Under the pieces are notes generated by a model that saw only the letters and a list, made by a program, of their open reading frames with translations, was not told the DNA's origin and searched no databases. The translations under genes were made by a program, and so were the position numbers. From the NCBI GenBank assembly GCA_022768545.1, contig JALELV010000072.1:1-33734 (forward strand): a stretch of DNA of 33,734 nucleotides, in the 5' to 3' direction. Below, piece by piece: positions 7,137 to 15,248 of the stretch; the first letter of the stretch is position 1; each line of letters begins with the position of its first letter. Origin of the DNA: Oscillospiraceae bacterium (GTDB lineage: Bacteria > Bacillota > Clostridia > Oscillospirales > Ruminococcaceae).

Positions 7137-8420
7137 TTAAAAGCGCACCTGAATGGAGTTTGCATGGGCGGTGAGGCCCTCTTTTTCCGCGATGAGCACG
7201 ATATCATCCTTTGCGCTCTCCAAGGCGCTACGGGTATAATAGATAAAGCTCGATTTTTTGACGAAGCTGTCCACCGAGAGGGGTGAAAAGAACCGGGCTG
7301 TTCCACTGGTGGGAAGCACGTGGTTGGGCCCCGCATAATAATCTCCCAGGGGCTCCGGGGAATATTTACCCAGAAATACCGAGCCCGCGTTGTCCAGGCG
7401 CCCGATGTATTCCATTGGGTTTTCCGTCATTACCTCCAGGTGCTCCGGGGCAAGCTCGTTTGCAAAATCCACCATCTCGTCCGCGCTACGGCATACGATC
7501 GCCGCGCCAAAATCCCGCAGGGACTGCGCGATGATCTCCCTCCGGGAAAGCCGCGCGCACTGCCGCCCGATCTCTTCTCTGGTCTTCTGCGCCACCTCCA
7601 TGCTGGTGGTCAGCAGGATGGCCGAGGCAAGCACGTCGTGCTCCGCCTGGCTCATCAGGTCCGCGGCCAGATATTTGGGGTCTGCGGTCTCATCCGCCAT
7701 AACCAGGATCTCGCTGGGCCCGGCGATCATGTCGATATCCACCGTACCGTACAAAAGCTTCTTTGCCACAGCCACATAGATATTCCCGGGCCCCACGATC
7801 TTATCCACTTTGGGGATCGTCCCGGTACCGTAGGCAAGGGCTGCCACCGCCTGGGCGCCGCCTGCCAAAAATACCCTGTCTACCCCGGCGATGGCCGCCG
7901 CTGTCAGGATATCCGGATTGGCGCCGCCGCCCTTTGCCGGAGGCGTCACCATGATAAGCTCCTCCACCCCGGCGATCTTTGCCGGTACCGCGTTCATCAG
8001 CACGGAAGAGGGGTAGGCCGCCGTACCTCCCGGCACATACAGCCCCACACGCTTCAGGCCCCGGATGCGCTGCCCTAAAATAACGCCGTCGGGACGGGTA
8101 TCTAAAAACGACTGATGCTTCTGCCGGGCATGAAAGGCCGCTATATTTTCCTGAGCACTGAGCAGAGCGTCCACAAAATCGGGGTCTGCTTCTGTCAGAG
8201 CGTCATTGATCTGGTCACGGCTCACCTCCATCGGCTCGGGGCAAACACCGTCAAACTTCTTCGTGTACTCGGCCAGCGCCTCGTCCCCTTTTTCCCGTAC
8301 ATTTCGGATGATCTCCGACACCGCAGCAGTGACCCGCTGATCCACCTCTGTGCTCCTTCCCCGCAAGGCCGCAATCAGCTCCCGCTCCCGGGTCCCATCC
8401 GCTTTTACAATAGTGATCAT
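7137..8420 (-). CDS. hisD: Histidinol dehydrogenase
   Basis: HisD carries out the last two steps, oxidising histidinol to histidine with two NAD+ and a zinc ion. The 427-residue length is standard. Visible motifs are VPGGTAAYPSSVLMNAVPAK, FLAGGAQAVAALAYGT, GPSEILVMADE and the zinc/catalytic region DLMSQAEHD. The base pair Glu-His in ELAPEHLEV, and the C-terminal AGPNHVLPT are also present. The ATG overlaps the end of hisG (four bases), implying coupled translation. Confidence 0.97.
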   Translation of the reverse strand: MITIVKADGTRERELIAALRGRSTEVDQRVTAAVSEIIRNVREKGDEALAEYTKKFDGVCPEPMEVSRDQINDALTEADPDFVDALLSAQENIAAFHARQKHQSFLDTRPDGVILGQRIRGLKRVGLYVPGGTAAYPSSVLMNAVPAKIAGVEELIMVTPPAKGGGANPDILTAAAIAGVDRVFLAGGAQAVAALAYGTGTIPKVDKIVGPGNIYVAVAKKLLYGTVDIDMIAGPSEILVMADETADPKYLAADLMSQAEHDVLASAILLTTSMEVAQKTREEIGRQCARLSRREIIAQSLRDFGAAIVCRSADEMVDFANELAPEHLEVMTENPMEYIGRLDNAGSVFLGKYSPEPLGDYYAGPNHVLPTSGTARFFSPLSVDSFVKKSSFIYYTRSALESAKDDIVLIAEKEGLTAHANSIQVRF

Positions 8421-9055
8421 ATCGTTTTCCTCACTTCCTGTTCCATTTTTTCCACCAGGGCCTCGATCTCTGTTTTCCTCAGCTTGAGGCTTGCCATGTT
8501 GGCCACCACCCGCGCGGAGATCTCACAGATCGTCTCGGATATTTCCAGCCCGTTTTCCTTTAGAGTGCTCCCTGTCTCCACCAGGTCCACAATACCGTCC
8601 GCCAGCCCCAGCAGGGGGGCAAGTTCCACAGAGCCCTCAATTTTGATGACAGAAACATCCATGGATTTCCCCTCAAAATAGCTTCTGGCAATATTGGGGT
8701 ACTTGGTCGCCACCTGTTTGGCCCGGTACCCTTCATAAAAAGATGTCCCCTTTTTGACCGCCAGCGCAAACCTGCACCGGCCAAAGCCGAGGTCTGTCAG
8801 CTCGTAAAGCGTGCTTCCGTGCTCTAAAATCGTGTCTTTTCCCACGATCCCGAGGTCGCAGACGCCATGCTCCACATAAGTGATCACATCCGCCGCCTTT
8901 GCAAGCACCACCTCCAAGTTCGTGCCCGGGACCGGCAGGATCAGCTTTCGGCCCTTCTGACGTAAAGAAGAGCAGTCATATCCCATGGCCTCAAAGAGAG
9001 CAACCGTGTCTTTTTCCAGCCGTCCTTTGGTAAGGGCGATGCGCAGCGTATCCAT
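8417..9055 (-). CDS. hisG: ATP phosphoribosyltransferase, short form
   Basis: HisG catalyses the first, committed step: ATP plus PRPP to phosphoribosyl-ATP. The 212-residue size marks the short form, which lacks the C-terminal regulatory domain and needs HisZ for activity and histidine feedback. The N-terminus LRIALTKGRLE, the segment GVCDLGIVGKDT, and the PRPP loop GIVDLVETGSTLKENGL are clear. I place the start at the ATG at 9055, one base after the hisZ stop; the longer reading frame from 9130 runs into hisZ and is not family-like. Adjacent hisZ confirms the heteromeric arrangement. Confidence 0.95.
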   Translation of the reverse strand: MDTLRIALTKGRLEKDTVALFEAMGYDCSSLRQKGRKLILPVPGTNLEVVLAKAADVITYVEHGVCDLGIVGKDTILEHGSTLYELTDLGFGRCRFALAVKKGTSFYEGYRAKQVATKYPNIARSYFEGKSMDVSVIKIEGSVELAPLLGLADGIVDLVETGSTLKENGLEISETICEISARVVANMASLKLRKTEIEALVEKMEQEVRKTI

Positions 9056-9056
9056 C

Positions 9057-10256
9057 TTATTTCTCCACCCGCACTTTTTGAATTTTTTCCCCGATGGCCC
9101 ATACCTCCGGTATATTCTTCGCCCCGGCAAACCGGATCGCTTCCTTCAGGCTGTCAAAAAGGCTGTTTTCACAGCAGAGCCCGCGCCCCGTTTCCTGTTC
9201 TGCAAGGGCAAGTGCCCGAAGCTCAAAACCCGGAAGCGGATGGATCAAAAGATCCGGGACGGCGGTTTGTGCCCCACCCTCTGCCAACAGCTGGGCGGCC
9301 AAAATATCGATGCTGATCCCAAAGCCCACGGCAGGCAGATCGCAATTAAAATCCTTCAGCAGGCTGTCATAACGCCCGCCGGAGAGCACCGGCTCCCCCG
9401 CCCCCTTCAGGTATCCCCGAAAAAGAATTCCGGTATAATATTCCGCCTGATGTACCATTCCGAAATCCATGATCAGCCGGCCTTTGAGCCCTGCCTCCGA
9501 AAGGCTCGCATAAAGGTCTTTTAAGGACGTCAGGTTTTTAAGGTATTCCGGGTTTTCACACAGCCGGGACGCCTCCTGAAACACTTCTTCCCCGCCGAAA
9601 AGCCGGGGCAGCCGCCGAAGAGCATCTCTTTCTCTGGAAGGAGGCAGGCAGTTCAGCAGTACTTCCAGCCCGCCGTAGTTTTTACTTTCCATGTAGCCCC
9701 GCAGCTGCTCCCTCTGCTCTTCCGAAACATTTAAAGACACAGCAAGAGACTGAAACAGCCCGATATGCCCCAACTCCAGCGTAAACGCTCCCGTGCCGCA
9801 GGCCGCCATACAGCGGTCCGCCAGCAGCAGCATTTCCAGGTCGGCGCGCTTTCCGCCCGCCCCGATCAGCTCCGCACCGCACTGGGATATCTGATCGCTG
9901 CGCCCGCTCATGGCAGGGCTCATGCGGTAAACATCTTGGTCATAAAACAACCGGAGCGGCATCCGCTCTCCCTGAAGCTTAGTGGCCGTCAGCCGCGCAA
10001 TGGGAATGGTGGAATCCGGCCGAACGACCATAAGACGCCCTTTCTGATCGGTGAGCTTGTACATGGACTGCTGAGGAAAGCAGCCGGACGCCCCCTGGAA
10101 AACGTCATAAAATTCAAAGCCCGGAGTCATCACCTGGCGAAACCCCCGGGAGAGCAGGATCCGCTGCATCGCCCCGCGCACCTTGTTTTTCGCGTCGCAC
10201 TCACAGAACAGTGTGTCCTTGGTTCCCTCTGGGGTAATTTTGTCAAACCGCTTCAA
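9057..10256 (-). CDS. hisZ: ATP phosphoribosyltransferase regulatory subunit (TTG start)
   Basis: HisZ is a catalytically inactive class II aminoacyl-tRNA synthetase-like protein, related to HisRS, which forms a hetero-octamer with short HisG and senses histidine. The 399-residue protein has the opening TPEGTKDTLF, the motif-2-like region MVVRPDSTIPIARL, and the LSGGRYDSLL segment. The start is inferred as TTG at 10256, because GGAGG lies ten bases upstream of it. Another TTG eight codons further up (10280) would place that Shine-Dalgarno inside the gene. It is the first gene of the his operon, with a sigma-A-like promoter about 50-80 bases upstream and no T-box or attenuator in the short leader. 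Confidence 0.93.
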   Translation of the reverse strand: MKRFDKITPEGTKDTLFCECDAKNKVRGAMQRILLSRGFRQVMTPGFEFYDVFQGASGCFPQQSMYKLTDQKGRLMVVRPDSTIPIARLTATKLQGERMPLRLFYDQDVYRMSPAMSGRSDQISQCGAELIGAGGKRADLEMLLLADRCMAACGTGAFTLELGHIGLFQSLAVSLNVSEEQREQLRGYMESKNYGGLEVLLNCLPPSRERDALRRLPRLFGGEEVFQEASRLCENPEYLKNLTSLKDLYASLSEAGLKGRLIMDFGMVHQAEYYTGILFRGYLKGAGEPVLSGGRYDSLLKDFNCDLPAVGFGISIDILAAQLLAEGGAQTAVPDLLIHPLPGFELRALALAEQETGRGLCCENSLFDSLKEAIRFAGAKNIPEVWAIGEKIQKVRVEK

Positions 10257-10304
10257 AACTTGTTTTCCTCCGATTTTCAAACGTTTTTACTTTAAATCGC
10301 TAAC

Positions 10305-10333
10305 ATGATAGTATAATAAAAGCACGGAATCAA
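10305..10333 (-). promoter_or_regulatory. Probable promoter of the his operon
   Basis: On the minus strand, TTGATT (-35, 10333-10328) and TATCAT (-10, 10310-10305) are separated by exactly 17 bases. This lies 48 bases upstream of the hisZ TTG. The leader is too short for a T-box or peptide attenuator, so feedback on HisG/HisZ or a DNA-binding repressor would be the control level. Confidence 0.55.
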
Positions 10334-10388
10334 TATGCCGTACAATTTTTGTAGTAACCTCCAAATATTTTCCACAAGGTCCATTCCC

Positions 10389-10428
10389 GGCAAAAATAAA
10401 GCAGGCCTGGCTGATAGCGCAGGCCTGC
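10389..10428 (-). terminator. Intrinsic terminator after era
   Basis: Perfect nine-base arms GCAGGCCTG / CAGGCCTGC (10401-10409 and 10420-10428) with a ten-base loop are followed on the minus strand by TTTATTTTTG. It separates the era gene group from the his operon. Confidence 0.85.
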
Positions 10429-10462
10429 AAAAGCATTATATTCCGTCCTTTTTCATGCCGGA

Positions 10463-11398
10463 TCACTGAAATCCAAAATTGCTGATCGCCCCGGCTTTGT
10501 TTCTCCAATCCGGCTTGGTCTTGACCCAGCACTGGAGGTTGCAGTGGATCTGCAGAAAGTTTTCTATCTCGGCTCGGGCCTCGCTGGAAACCTTTTTCAG
10601 CATGGCGCCGCCCTTGCCGATGATCATTCCCTTATGGCTGTCCCGTTCGCAGTAAATGACCGCCTGAATATCGGTGATCTCCTGGTTCTCCCGTTCCTTC
10701 ATCGATTCCACCAAAACCGCAGTGCCGTGAGGGATCTCGTCCCGAAGGTTGCAGAGCAGCTTTTCCCGGATGATCTCCGCCACGATGACCCGCTCCGGCT
10801 GGTCTGTCATGGCGTCATCCGGAAAGTAATGCGGCCCCTCCTGGGCAAATTTTTTCACCTCCGAGAGCAGGATATCCACTCCGTCCCGTTCCAAAGCGGA
10901 GACAGGGACTACCGCCGCGAAGGGAAACAGGCCGGAAAATGCGGCGATCTTCTCCATCATCATCTCTTTTTTAGCCAGGGAGTCGATCTTATTGACGGCA
11001 AGGATCGCGGGCAGACGGCGCGCACGGAAGCTCTCCAAAAGCTCCTGCTCCGCCGGCCGGATCTCTCCCACAGGCTCCGTCACCAAAACCGCCACATCCA
11101 CATCGGCCACAGAATCCTTTACCTGTTTGACCATATACTCGCTGAGCTTGGTTTTCGGGCGGTGCAGCCCGGGAGTATCGATAAACACAAACTGGGTATC
11201 CCCCTGGGTGAGCACGCCGGTGATACGGGTGCGGGTGGTCTGGGGGCGGCTGGTGACAATGGCCACCTTTTCCCCCACCAGGGCGTTGAGCAGGCTTGAT
11301 TTTCCCACGTTGGGGCAGCCGACAATGGCTACAAATTCCGAATAAGTTTTTTCCATATCCTGTTCCATTCTGCCGCCTGCGCGGCCTTTCCGCATCAT
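10463..11398 (-). CDS. era: GTPase Era
   Basis: Era is an essential GTPase that binds the 3' end of 16S rRNA and helps 30S subunit maturation. The up-to-311-residue protein has G1 GCPNVGKS (residues 27-34 from the first ATG; the usual second residue Arg is Cys), G3 DTPG, G4 NKID and G5 SAL. A C-terminal KH domain follows with GMIIGKGGAMLKKV. The first ATG overlaps the dgkA stop (ATGA). Ribosome sites are weak, so initiation at the internal Met residues 11 or 15 is also possible; the conserved part begins at about residue 16. It is the last gene of the phoH-ybeY-dgkA-era group. Confidence 0.95.
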   Translation of the reverse strand: MMRKGRAGGRMEQDMEKTYSEFVAIVGCPNVGKSSLLNALVGEKVAIVTSRPQTTRTRITGVLTQGDTQFVFIDTPGLHRPKTKLSEYMVKQVKDSVADVDVAVLVTEPVGEIRPAEQELLESFRARRLPAILAVNKIDSLAKKEMMMEKIAAFSGLFPFAAVVPVSALERDGVDILLSEVKKFAQEGPHYFPDDAMTDQPERVIVAEIIREKLLCNLRDEIPHGTAVLVESMKERENQEITDIQAVIYCERDSHKGMIIGKGGAMLKKVSSEARAEIENFLQIHCNLQCWVKTKPDWRNKAGAISNFGFQ

Positions 11399-11904
11399 CG
11401 GCTGCGGATGTCATCACTCTTTTTTCTGATCCGCTTTGCTACCTTGCCCGGCCCGCGAAACACAAACCAGCAGGAAAAACCGGCCATCCCAAGCAGTGGG
11501 ATCAGCATAGCAGGGGAATCGGCAAAAAAGAAAAAAATGCGCTGAAATGCCATAATATCCCAGTAAAACAGAACACCGATGACAGCGGCCGTTCCCGCGC
11601 AGACAAATACAGCCCCCGCCGCCACATCCTTGGCGATGCGGGCCAACCCGCTGTAGGAGGGGGAGATCAGGTTGACCAGTGCCTCGATGGAGGTATTGAT
11701 CATTTCCATGGCAATGACCAGGGCAATGACGCCGAAGATCACCGCATATTGAAGAAGGGAGAAATCGTAAAACAACGAAAAGAGCAGAACATACAGCGCC
11801 GCCGTCAGGTGGATGCGTATGTTTCGCTCGTTATTGACACAGTACAGAAACCCTCTGCCCGCATTGTAAAAGCTTTGGAAAAGGCTGCGAAACTCTTTGT
11901 TCAT
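11395..11904 (-). CDS. dgkA: Undecaprenol/diacylglycerol kinase family membrane protein
   Basis: DgkA-type kinases are small membrane proteins. In Gram-positive bacteria they mainly phosphorylate undecaprenol, recycling the lipid carrier for cell-wall synthesis. The family signature is clear: an N-terminal NNERNIRIHL, then AMEMINTSIEALVNLI and a downstream ARIAKDVAAGAV segment with the catalytic Glu and Asp. At 169 residues it is longer than the usual 120-140, because an extra C-terminal hydrophobic segment (MLIPLLGMAGFSCWFVF) and a basic tail follow the three core helices. It overlaps ybeY and era by four bases each. Whether the substrate is undecaprenol or diacylglycerol is not decided by sequence alone. 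Confidence 0.92.
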   Translation of the reverse strand: MNKEFRSLFQSFYNAGRGFLYCVNNERNIRIHLTAALYVLLFSLFYDFSLLQYAVIFGVIALVIAMEMINTSIEALVNLISPSYSGLARIAKDVAAGAVFVCAGTAAVIGVLFYWDIMAFQRIFFFFADSPAMLIPLLGMAGFSCWFVFRGPGKVAKRIRKKSDDIRSR

Positions 11905-12404
11905 TCTTCTTCAAAAGTATAGCTGGCGTCCCGGCTGAGCCCCAGCTTCTGCAGGACGATCTCCTCTTTTTCCCGCATTCTGACCGCTTCCAGCCCCCCT
12001 GCCTCGTGATCATAGCCCAAAAGGTGAAGCATGGAATGTACCGTGAGAAACCCGATCTCCCGCTGGAAGCTGTGTCCATACTGCTCCGCCTGTTCCACAG
12101 CCCGTTCCACTGAGATGGCAATATCGCCCAGCATCCGTGCGCCGGTATCTCCGTTGATATCGTACTGCCCATTTTCCCCCAGAGGAAAGGAGAGAACATC
12201 CGTGGCGGAATCTTTTTCGCGGTATTCCGCGTTGAGCTGACGGATCTGCTCGTTGTCGAGAAAGCTCACGCTCACCTCTGCGGGCATGGGGAATTTCTCC
12301 ATTGTGAGCACAGCATGACAGCACCGGCGGATCAAAAGGCGGGTGCCGGTGGGGATCTTGACCAGTTTTTGCATATTGGTGATGAGTACTTTTACACTTT
12401 CCAT
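11901..12404 (-). CDS. ybeY: Endoribonuclease YbeY
   Basis: YbeY is a zinc-dependent RNase involved in 16S rRNA 3' processing and ribosome quality control. The 167-residue protein contains the three-histidine zinc motif in VHSMLHLLGYDHE (about residues 127-139) and the upstream family segment LNAEYREKDSATDVLSFP. Its length is typical. The start ATG shares one base with the phoH stop (TAATG), and the stop overlaps the dgkA start. In Bacillus a yqfF (pgpH) gene lies between phoH and ybeY; it is absent here. Confidence 0.95.
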   Translation of the reverse strand: MESVKVLITNMQKLVKIPTGTRLLIRRCCHAVLTMEKFPMPAEVSVSFLDNEQIRQLNAEYREKDSATDVLSFPLGENGQYDINGDTGARMLGDIAISVERAVEQAEQYGHSFQREIGFLTVHSMLHLLGYDHEAGGLEAVRMREKEEIVLQKLGLSRDASYTFEEE

Positions 12405-13372
12405 TATCTGTGCTTTTTACCCTCCTCATAATATTTTTCATACGCCTTGATGATATCCTGTACCAGCCGGTGGCGTACGACATCCTTTTCTGTAAAACGG
12501 ATGATACCGATATCTTCGATGCCCTTGAGCACCTTCATAGCCTCCACCAGGCCGGAGCGTTTCTCCGAAGGCAGGTCGATCTGTGTGACATCTCCGGTGA
12601 TCACTGCTTTGGAATTAAAGCCAAGCCGTGTCAGGAACATTTTCATCTGCTCCGGAGTGGTGTTCTGGGCCTCATCGAGGATGATGAAGGAATCGTCCAG
12701 CGTACGCCCGCGCATATAAGCCAGCGGAGCCACCTCTATATTGCCCCGCTCCACATATTTCTGATAGTTCTCCGCCCCCAGCATATCAAACAGGGCATCG
12801 TACAGCGGGCGCAGATAGGGGTCTACCTTGCTCTGCAAGTCTCCCGGAAGAAACCCGAGCTTCTCCCCCGCCTCAATGGCGGGCCGGGTGAGGATGATAC
12901 GGTTGACGTCGTGGGCGCGGAAAGCTTTTACCGCCATTGCTACCGCCAGATAAGTTTTCCCGGTTCCTGCCGGGCCTACCCCAAGCACAATGGTATTCTG
13001 CCGGATTGCCTCCACATAGCTTTTCTGCCCCAGGGTCTTGGGCTTTACCGGTTTTCCTTTGGCCGTAATGCAGATGCAGTCACTGCCCAAAGTGGCGATC
13101 TTGTCCTCGCTGCCCTCCGCCACAAGACTCATGACATAGCGGACGTTCTGCTCTGAAAGGGTCTCCCCTTTGTTGAGGATGGTGAGCAGCCCCTCCATGG
13201 CTTTGATGGCCAGAGAGACGTTTTCTTCCTCACCGCTCACTTTGATCTGGGTTCCCCGGTTGACGATCGTCACGTGGTACGCTGCTTCCAAAATGCGGAC
13301 GTTCTCATCAAAACTTCCAAAGAGCTCCAGCGTGTGCTCCATGCGTTCGATATCGACAAGGCGCTCTGTCAT
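12404..13372 (-). CDS. phoH: PhoH-like ATPase (YbeZ type)
   Basis: PhoH/YbeZ is a P-loop ATPase related to the helicase superfamily I core, thought to act with YbeY in RNA metabolism. The 322-residue protein has a KH-like N-terminal region (residues 1-100). Walker A follows as GPAGTGKTYLAVAMAV (about 137-152) and Walker B as ILDEAQNTTPEQM, and there is a motif III-like GDVTQIDLP. GGAGG lies 11 bases before the ATG. An extended -10 promoter sits about 160 bases upstream, so phoH-ybeY-dgkA-era can be transcribed separately from yqfC-yqfD. The exact RNA substrate is unknown. Confidence 0.94.
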   Translation of the reverse strand: MTERLVDIERMEHTLELFGSFDENVRILEAAYHVTIVNRGTQIKVSGEEENVSLAIKAMEGLLTILNKGETLSEQNVRYVMSLVAEGSEDKIATLGSDCICITAKGKPVKPKTLGQKSYVEAIRQNTIVLGVGPAGTGKTYLAVAMAVKAFRAHDVNRIILTRPAIEAGEKLGFLPGDLQSKVDPYLRPLYDALFDMLGAENYQKYVERGNIEVAPLAYMRGRTLDDSFIILDEAQNTTPEQMKMFLTRLGFNSKAVITGDVTQIDLPSEKRSGLVEAMKVLKGIEDIGIIRFTEKDVVRHRLVQDIIKAYEKYYEEGKKHR

Positions 13373-13529
13373 TTTTTATAATTCCTCCGTTCTGCCGTGC
13401 GGGCAGCCCAAATAAGGCCGGTAAAATACGCGCCGCCCCCGCCGGGGCCAGTAAAAAAGCGTGCTGAACCCGGCCGCCGTTTCTGACAAACCATCATGAA
13501 AGCCAAAAGGTCGTCACGCTACGCAGATT

Positions 13530-13538
13530 ATTATAGCA
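13530..13538 (-). promoter_or_regulatory. Extended -10 promoter upstream of phoH
   Basis: On the minus strand, TGC directly precedes TATAAT (13535-13530), a perfect -10 box with the extended TGN element; the -35 region is weak. It lies in the 192-base gap between yqfD and phoH. It would give vegetative expression of phoH-ybeY-dgkA-era independent of the sporulation genes upstream. The rest of this gap shows no gene and no clear terminator for yqfD. Confidence 0.6.
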
Positions 13539-13564
13539 CATAATACCAAATTTGTGTTATTGAT

Positions 13565-14749
13565 TTATGAATTTATTAAGATTTCCTGTTCCCGCCCGAT
13601 CTCCATTTCGCACTGGTACTCCGCGGTCAGCCGGTAAACCCCTCCCTCTTTTTTTCCGGCGAGCTGCCGGCTCAAAATTTTGATATCTTCCATGGATTCT
13701 TCTTCTATCCGGCCAAGCTTTTCGATGGCCTGTTCCTTCGCCTCCGTCTCGGTCAGCTGTATCGTCTTTTCGCGGTAATAGGCAATCTCATCCCGACAGA
13801 TGGCAAACGGAGTGGAAAACCCCAAAAAAGAAACCGGCGTCATGGTCCTGCAAAGCTCATAGGGCTGCTCTGTTTCCCGCTTCCAAAACAGAGGGAGCTC
13901 CGCGGAAAAAGCTTTCAGAGAAATATGGACATCGTTCTGCCCGGTAGGCTCCCGGACCGTCTGTGTCATCGGCACTTCGGCCTGCGCCGTATATTTTGCG
14001 CGTGCCACCACCTTGGCTCTGGCGTGTTTGATCCTGGTTTTTCCCTTGGCGTCCTCTATGATGCCGCTGACGATCAGGTCTCCCTCCATCACGGTATCGC
14101 CCGCCCGGATCATCCCCATGCCATCGTAGACGTCGATGGAGAGGATATGGCCCGTGGCCCGCGCCACGATGTTGCAGGGCTTGTCATCGTCCAGGTACAT
14201 TTCCGGCGGCATGGTCCTTTCCCGCACCTCCACAGTCACAGTGCTTCCGGTGATGTTGACGGCGATCCAGGCAAGGCGCTTAATGGAGAGCAGCGTGGTA
14301 CGCTCCAGATCCCTGGCGTCAAGGGCGGGAATAAACGCGCCTATTCGCATCCCCTGCTCCGCCAGGGTATCCAGCACCTCCCCCTCCGACACCTCCGCGC
14401 AGCCTTCGACCTCGATATCCCAGATGAAATTCCCCATGCCGAACAGGAACGCGATAAACAGCACCGCTCCCAGCCCAAGGCCGATCCGCCGACGGTATCG
14501 CCGCAGCCAGAAGGGAAGGCCGTGGCGTTCTGTCACCCTAAGATACACATGGGTACGTCTGGCGTAGGGGCGCAGGCGCCGGTAGCTTTTGGCGGGGGTG
14601 CATCCGGCCATTTCCGTATCTTTCTTTTCCGCGTCCCAAATGGGGACTCCATGGTGGACGGCAAGGTTAAAAAAGCGCTCGATGAATACCCCGCCCGCGG
14701 AGAATTTTACATATCCTTTTAAAAAGCGAAGCAGTTTGACGATAAACAT
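13565..14749 (-). CDS. yqfD: Sporulation protein YqfD
   Basis: YqfD is a membrane protein required for efficient sporulation in Bacillus, made in the mother cell under sigma-E. The 394-residue protein has the family N-terminus (GYVKFSAGG..IERFFN), a basic stretch, and one strong transmembrane helix near residues 88-106 (IGLGLGAVLFIAFLFGMG). This is followed by WDIEVEG and a POTRA/FtsQ-like beta region (VEGCAEVSEGEVLDTLAEQG), then a long extracytoplasmic domain. It follows yqfC by 15 bases, so the two are co-transcribed. The molecular role is unknown; presence suggests that the organism, or its recent ancestor, sporulates. Confidence 0.93.
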   Translation of the reverse strand: MFIVKLLRFLKGYVKFSAGGVFIERFFNLAVHHGVPIWDAEKKDTEMAGCTPAKSYRRLRPYARRTHVYLRVTERHGLPFWLRRYRRRIGLGLGAVLFIAFLFGMGNFIWDIEVEGCAEVSEGEVLDTLAEQGMRIGAFIPALDARDLERTTLLSIKRLAWIAVNITGSTVTVEVRERTMPPEMYLDDDKPCNIVARATGHILSIDVYDGMGMIRAGDTVMEGDLIVSGIIEDAKGKTRIKHARAKVVARAKYTAQAEVPMTQTVREPTGQNDVHISLKAFSAELPLFWKRETEQPYELCRTMTPVSFLGFSTPFAICRDEIAYYREKTIQLTETEAKEQAIEKLGRIEEESMEDIKILSRQLAGKKEGGVYRLTAEYQCEMEIGREQEILINS

Positions 14750-14764
14750 AGCTTTCCCCTAACT

Positions 14765-15082
14765 TCAGGCCTGAAAGGTGACCGAAATAATATAACCCTC
14801 TAAAATCACATTTTCCCCTGTCATGCATTTGATTTGAAGATTTCGTCCCGTAAACTGCAGCACTTTGTCCCCAAGGCTCAGACGGATGAGTTCCGGCTCA
14901 TATTCCAGCACGCCCTTGCAGCCGTCCAGCACCACCTCCCGGTTCCCGGACAGACAGATCTGGGAAAAAGAGCCGAACACGTTCTGCGGAACATCCATCG
15001 CCCGGGCGATGCGCTCCGGGGCGGTGATTTTTTCCTCCTCCGGAGGTTTTCTGCGCCTGGATGGCGCTTTGCCTCTTGCCAT
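14765..15082 (-). CDS. yqfC: YqfC (YabP/YqfC family sporulation protein)
   Basis: This 105-residue soluble protein belongs to the YabP/YqfC family, partners of YqfD in sporulation. Family features are the beta-strand-rich core SQICLSGNREVVLDGCKGVLEY, LIRLSLGDKVLQFTGRNLQI and the C-terminal VILEGYIISVTF. I choose the ATG at 15082 because GGGAGG lies nine bases upstream; the longer frame from 15112 adds ten residues unlike the family. The N-terminus is very basic (RGKAPSRRRKPP), which may contact membrane or nucleic acid. It heads the yqfC-yqfD pair and is divergent from ylbJ. Confidence 0.9.
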   Translation of the reverse strand: MARGKAPSRRRKPPEEEKITAPERIARAMDVPQNVFGSFSQICLSGNREVVLDGCKGVLEYEPELIRLSLGDKVLQFTGRNLQIKCMTGENVILEGYIISVTFQA

Positions 15083-15131
15083 GACAGAATGCCTCCCTTC
15101 TCTTTTTCGCAAAAGCGGCTTCTACGAAGCT

Positions 15132-15158
15132 TATATATGCATCCTGTGAAAAAACTAT
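15132..15158 (-). promoter_or_regulatory. Possible sigma-E-like promoter for yqfC-yqfD
   Basis: On the minus strand, an ATA (15158-15156) lies 16 bases before CATATATA (15139-15132), about 50 bases ahead of the yqfC start. Sigma-E promoters in Bacillus have ATA then 16-18 bases then a CATANNNT -10 box. Only the CATA half and spacing fit, so this is weak support. Confidence 0.25.
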
Positions 15159-15187
15159 GTGTTTTCCCGCCCTCTCCCGTCCGGGCC

Positions 15188-15213
15188 ATAAAACCTGAGG
15201 AGACTCATATATA
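15188..15213 (+). promoter_or_regulatory. Possible sigma-E-like promoter for ylbJ
   Basis: An ATA (15188-15190) lies 15 bases before CATATATA (15206-15213), 35 bases ahead of the ylbJ start. It repeats the same eight-base word as the divergent element for yqfC. Spacing is one base short of the Bacillus sigma-E rule, so this is weak support. Confidence 0.22.
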
Positions 15214-15248
15214 TAAATATCCGGTTGATGATGCAAAGGAGGAACGCC

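Noticed and set aside
9057-10388. T-box or attenuator for the his operon
   Set aside because: The leader upstream of hisZ is under about 50 bases and has no GGGTGGNACCGCG element or His-rich leader peptide.
13373-13564. Terminator for yqfD or small RNA in the yqfD-phoH gap
   Set aside because: GC-rich stretches are present, but I found no stem followed by a T-run; only the phoH promoter is supported.
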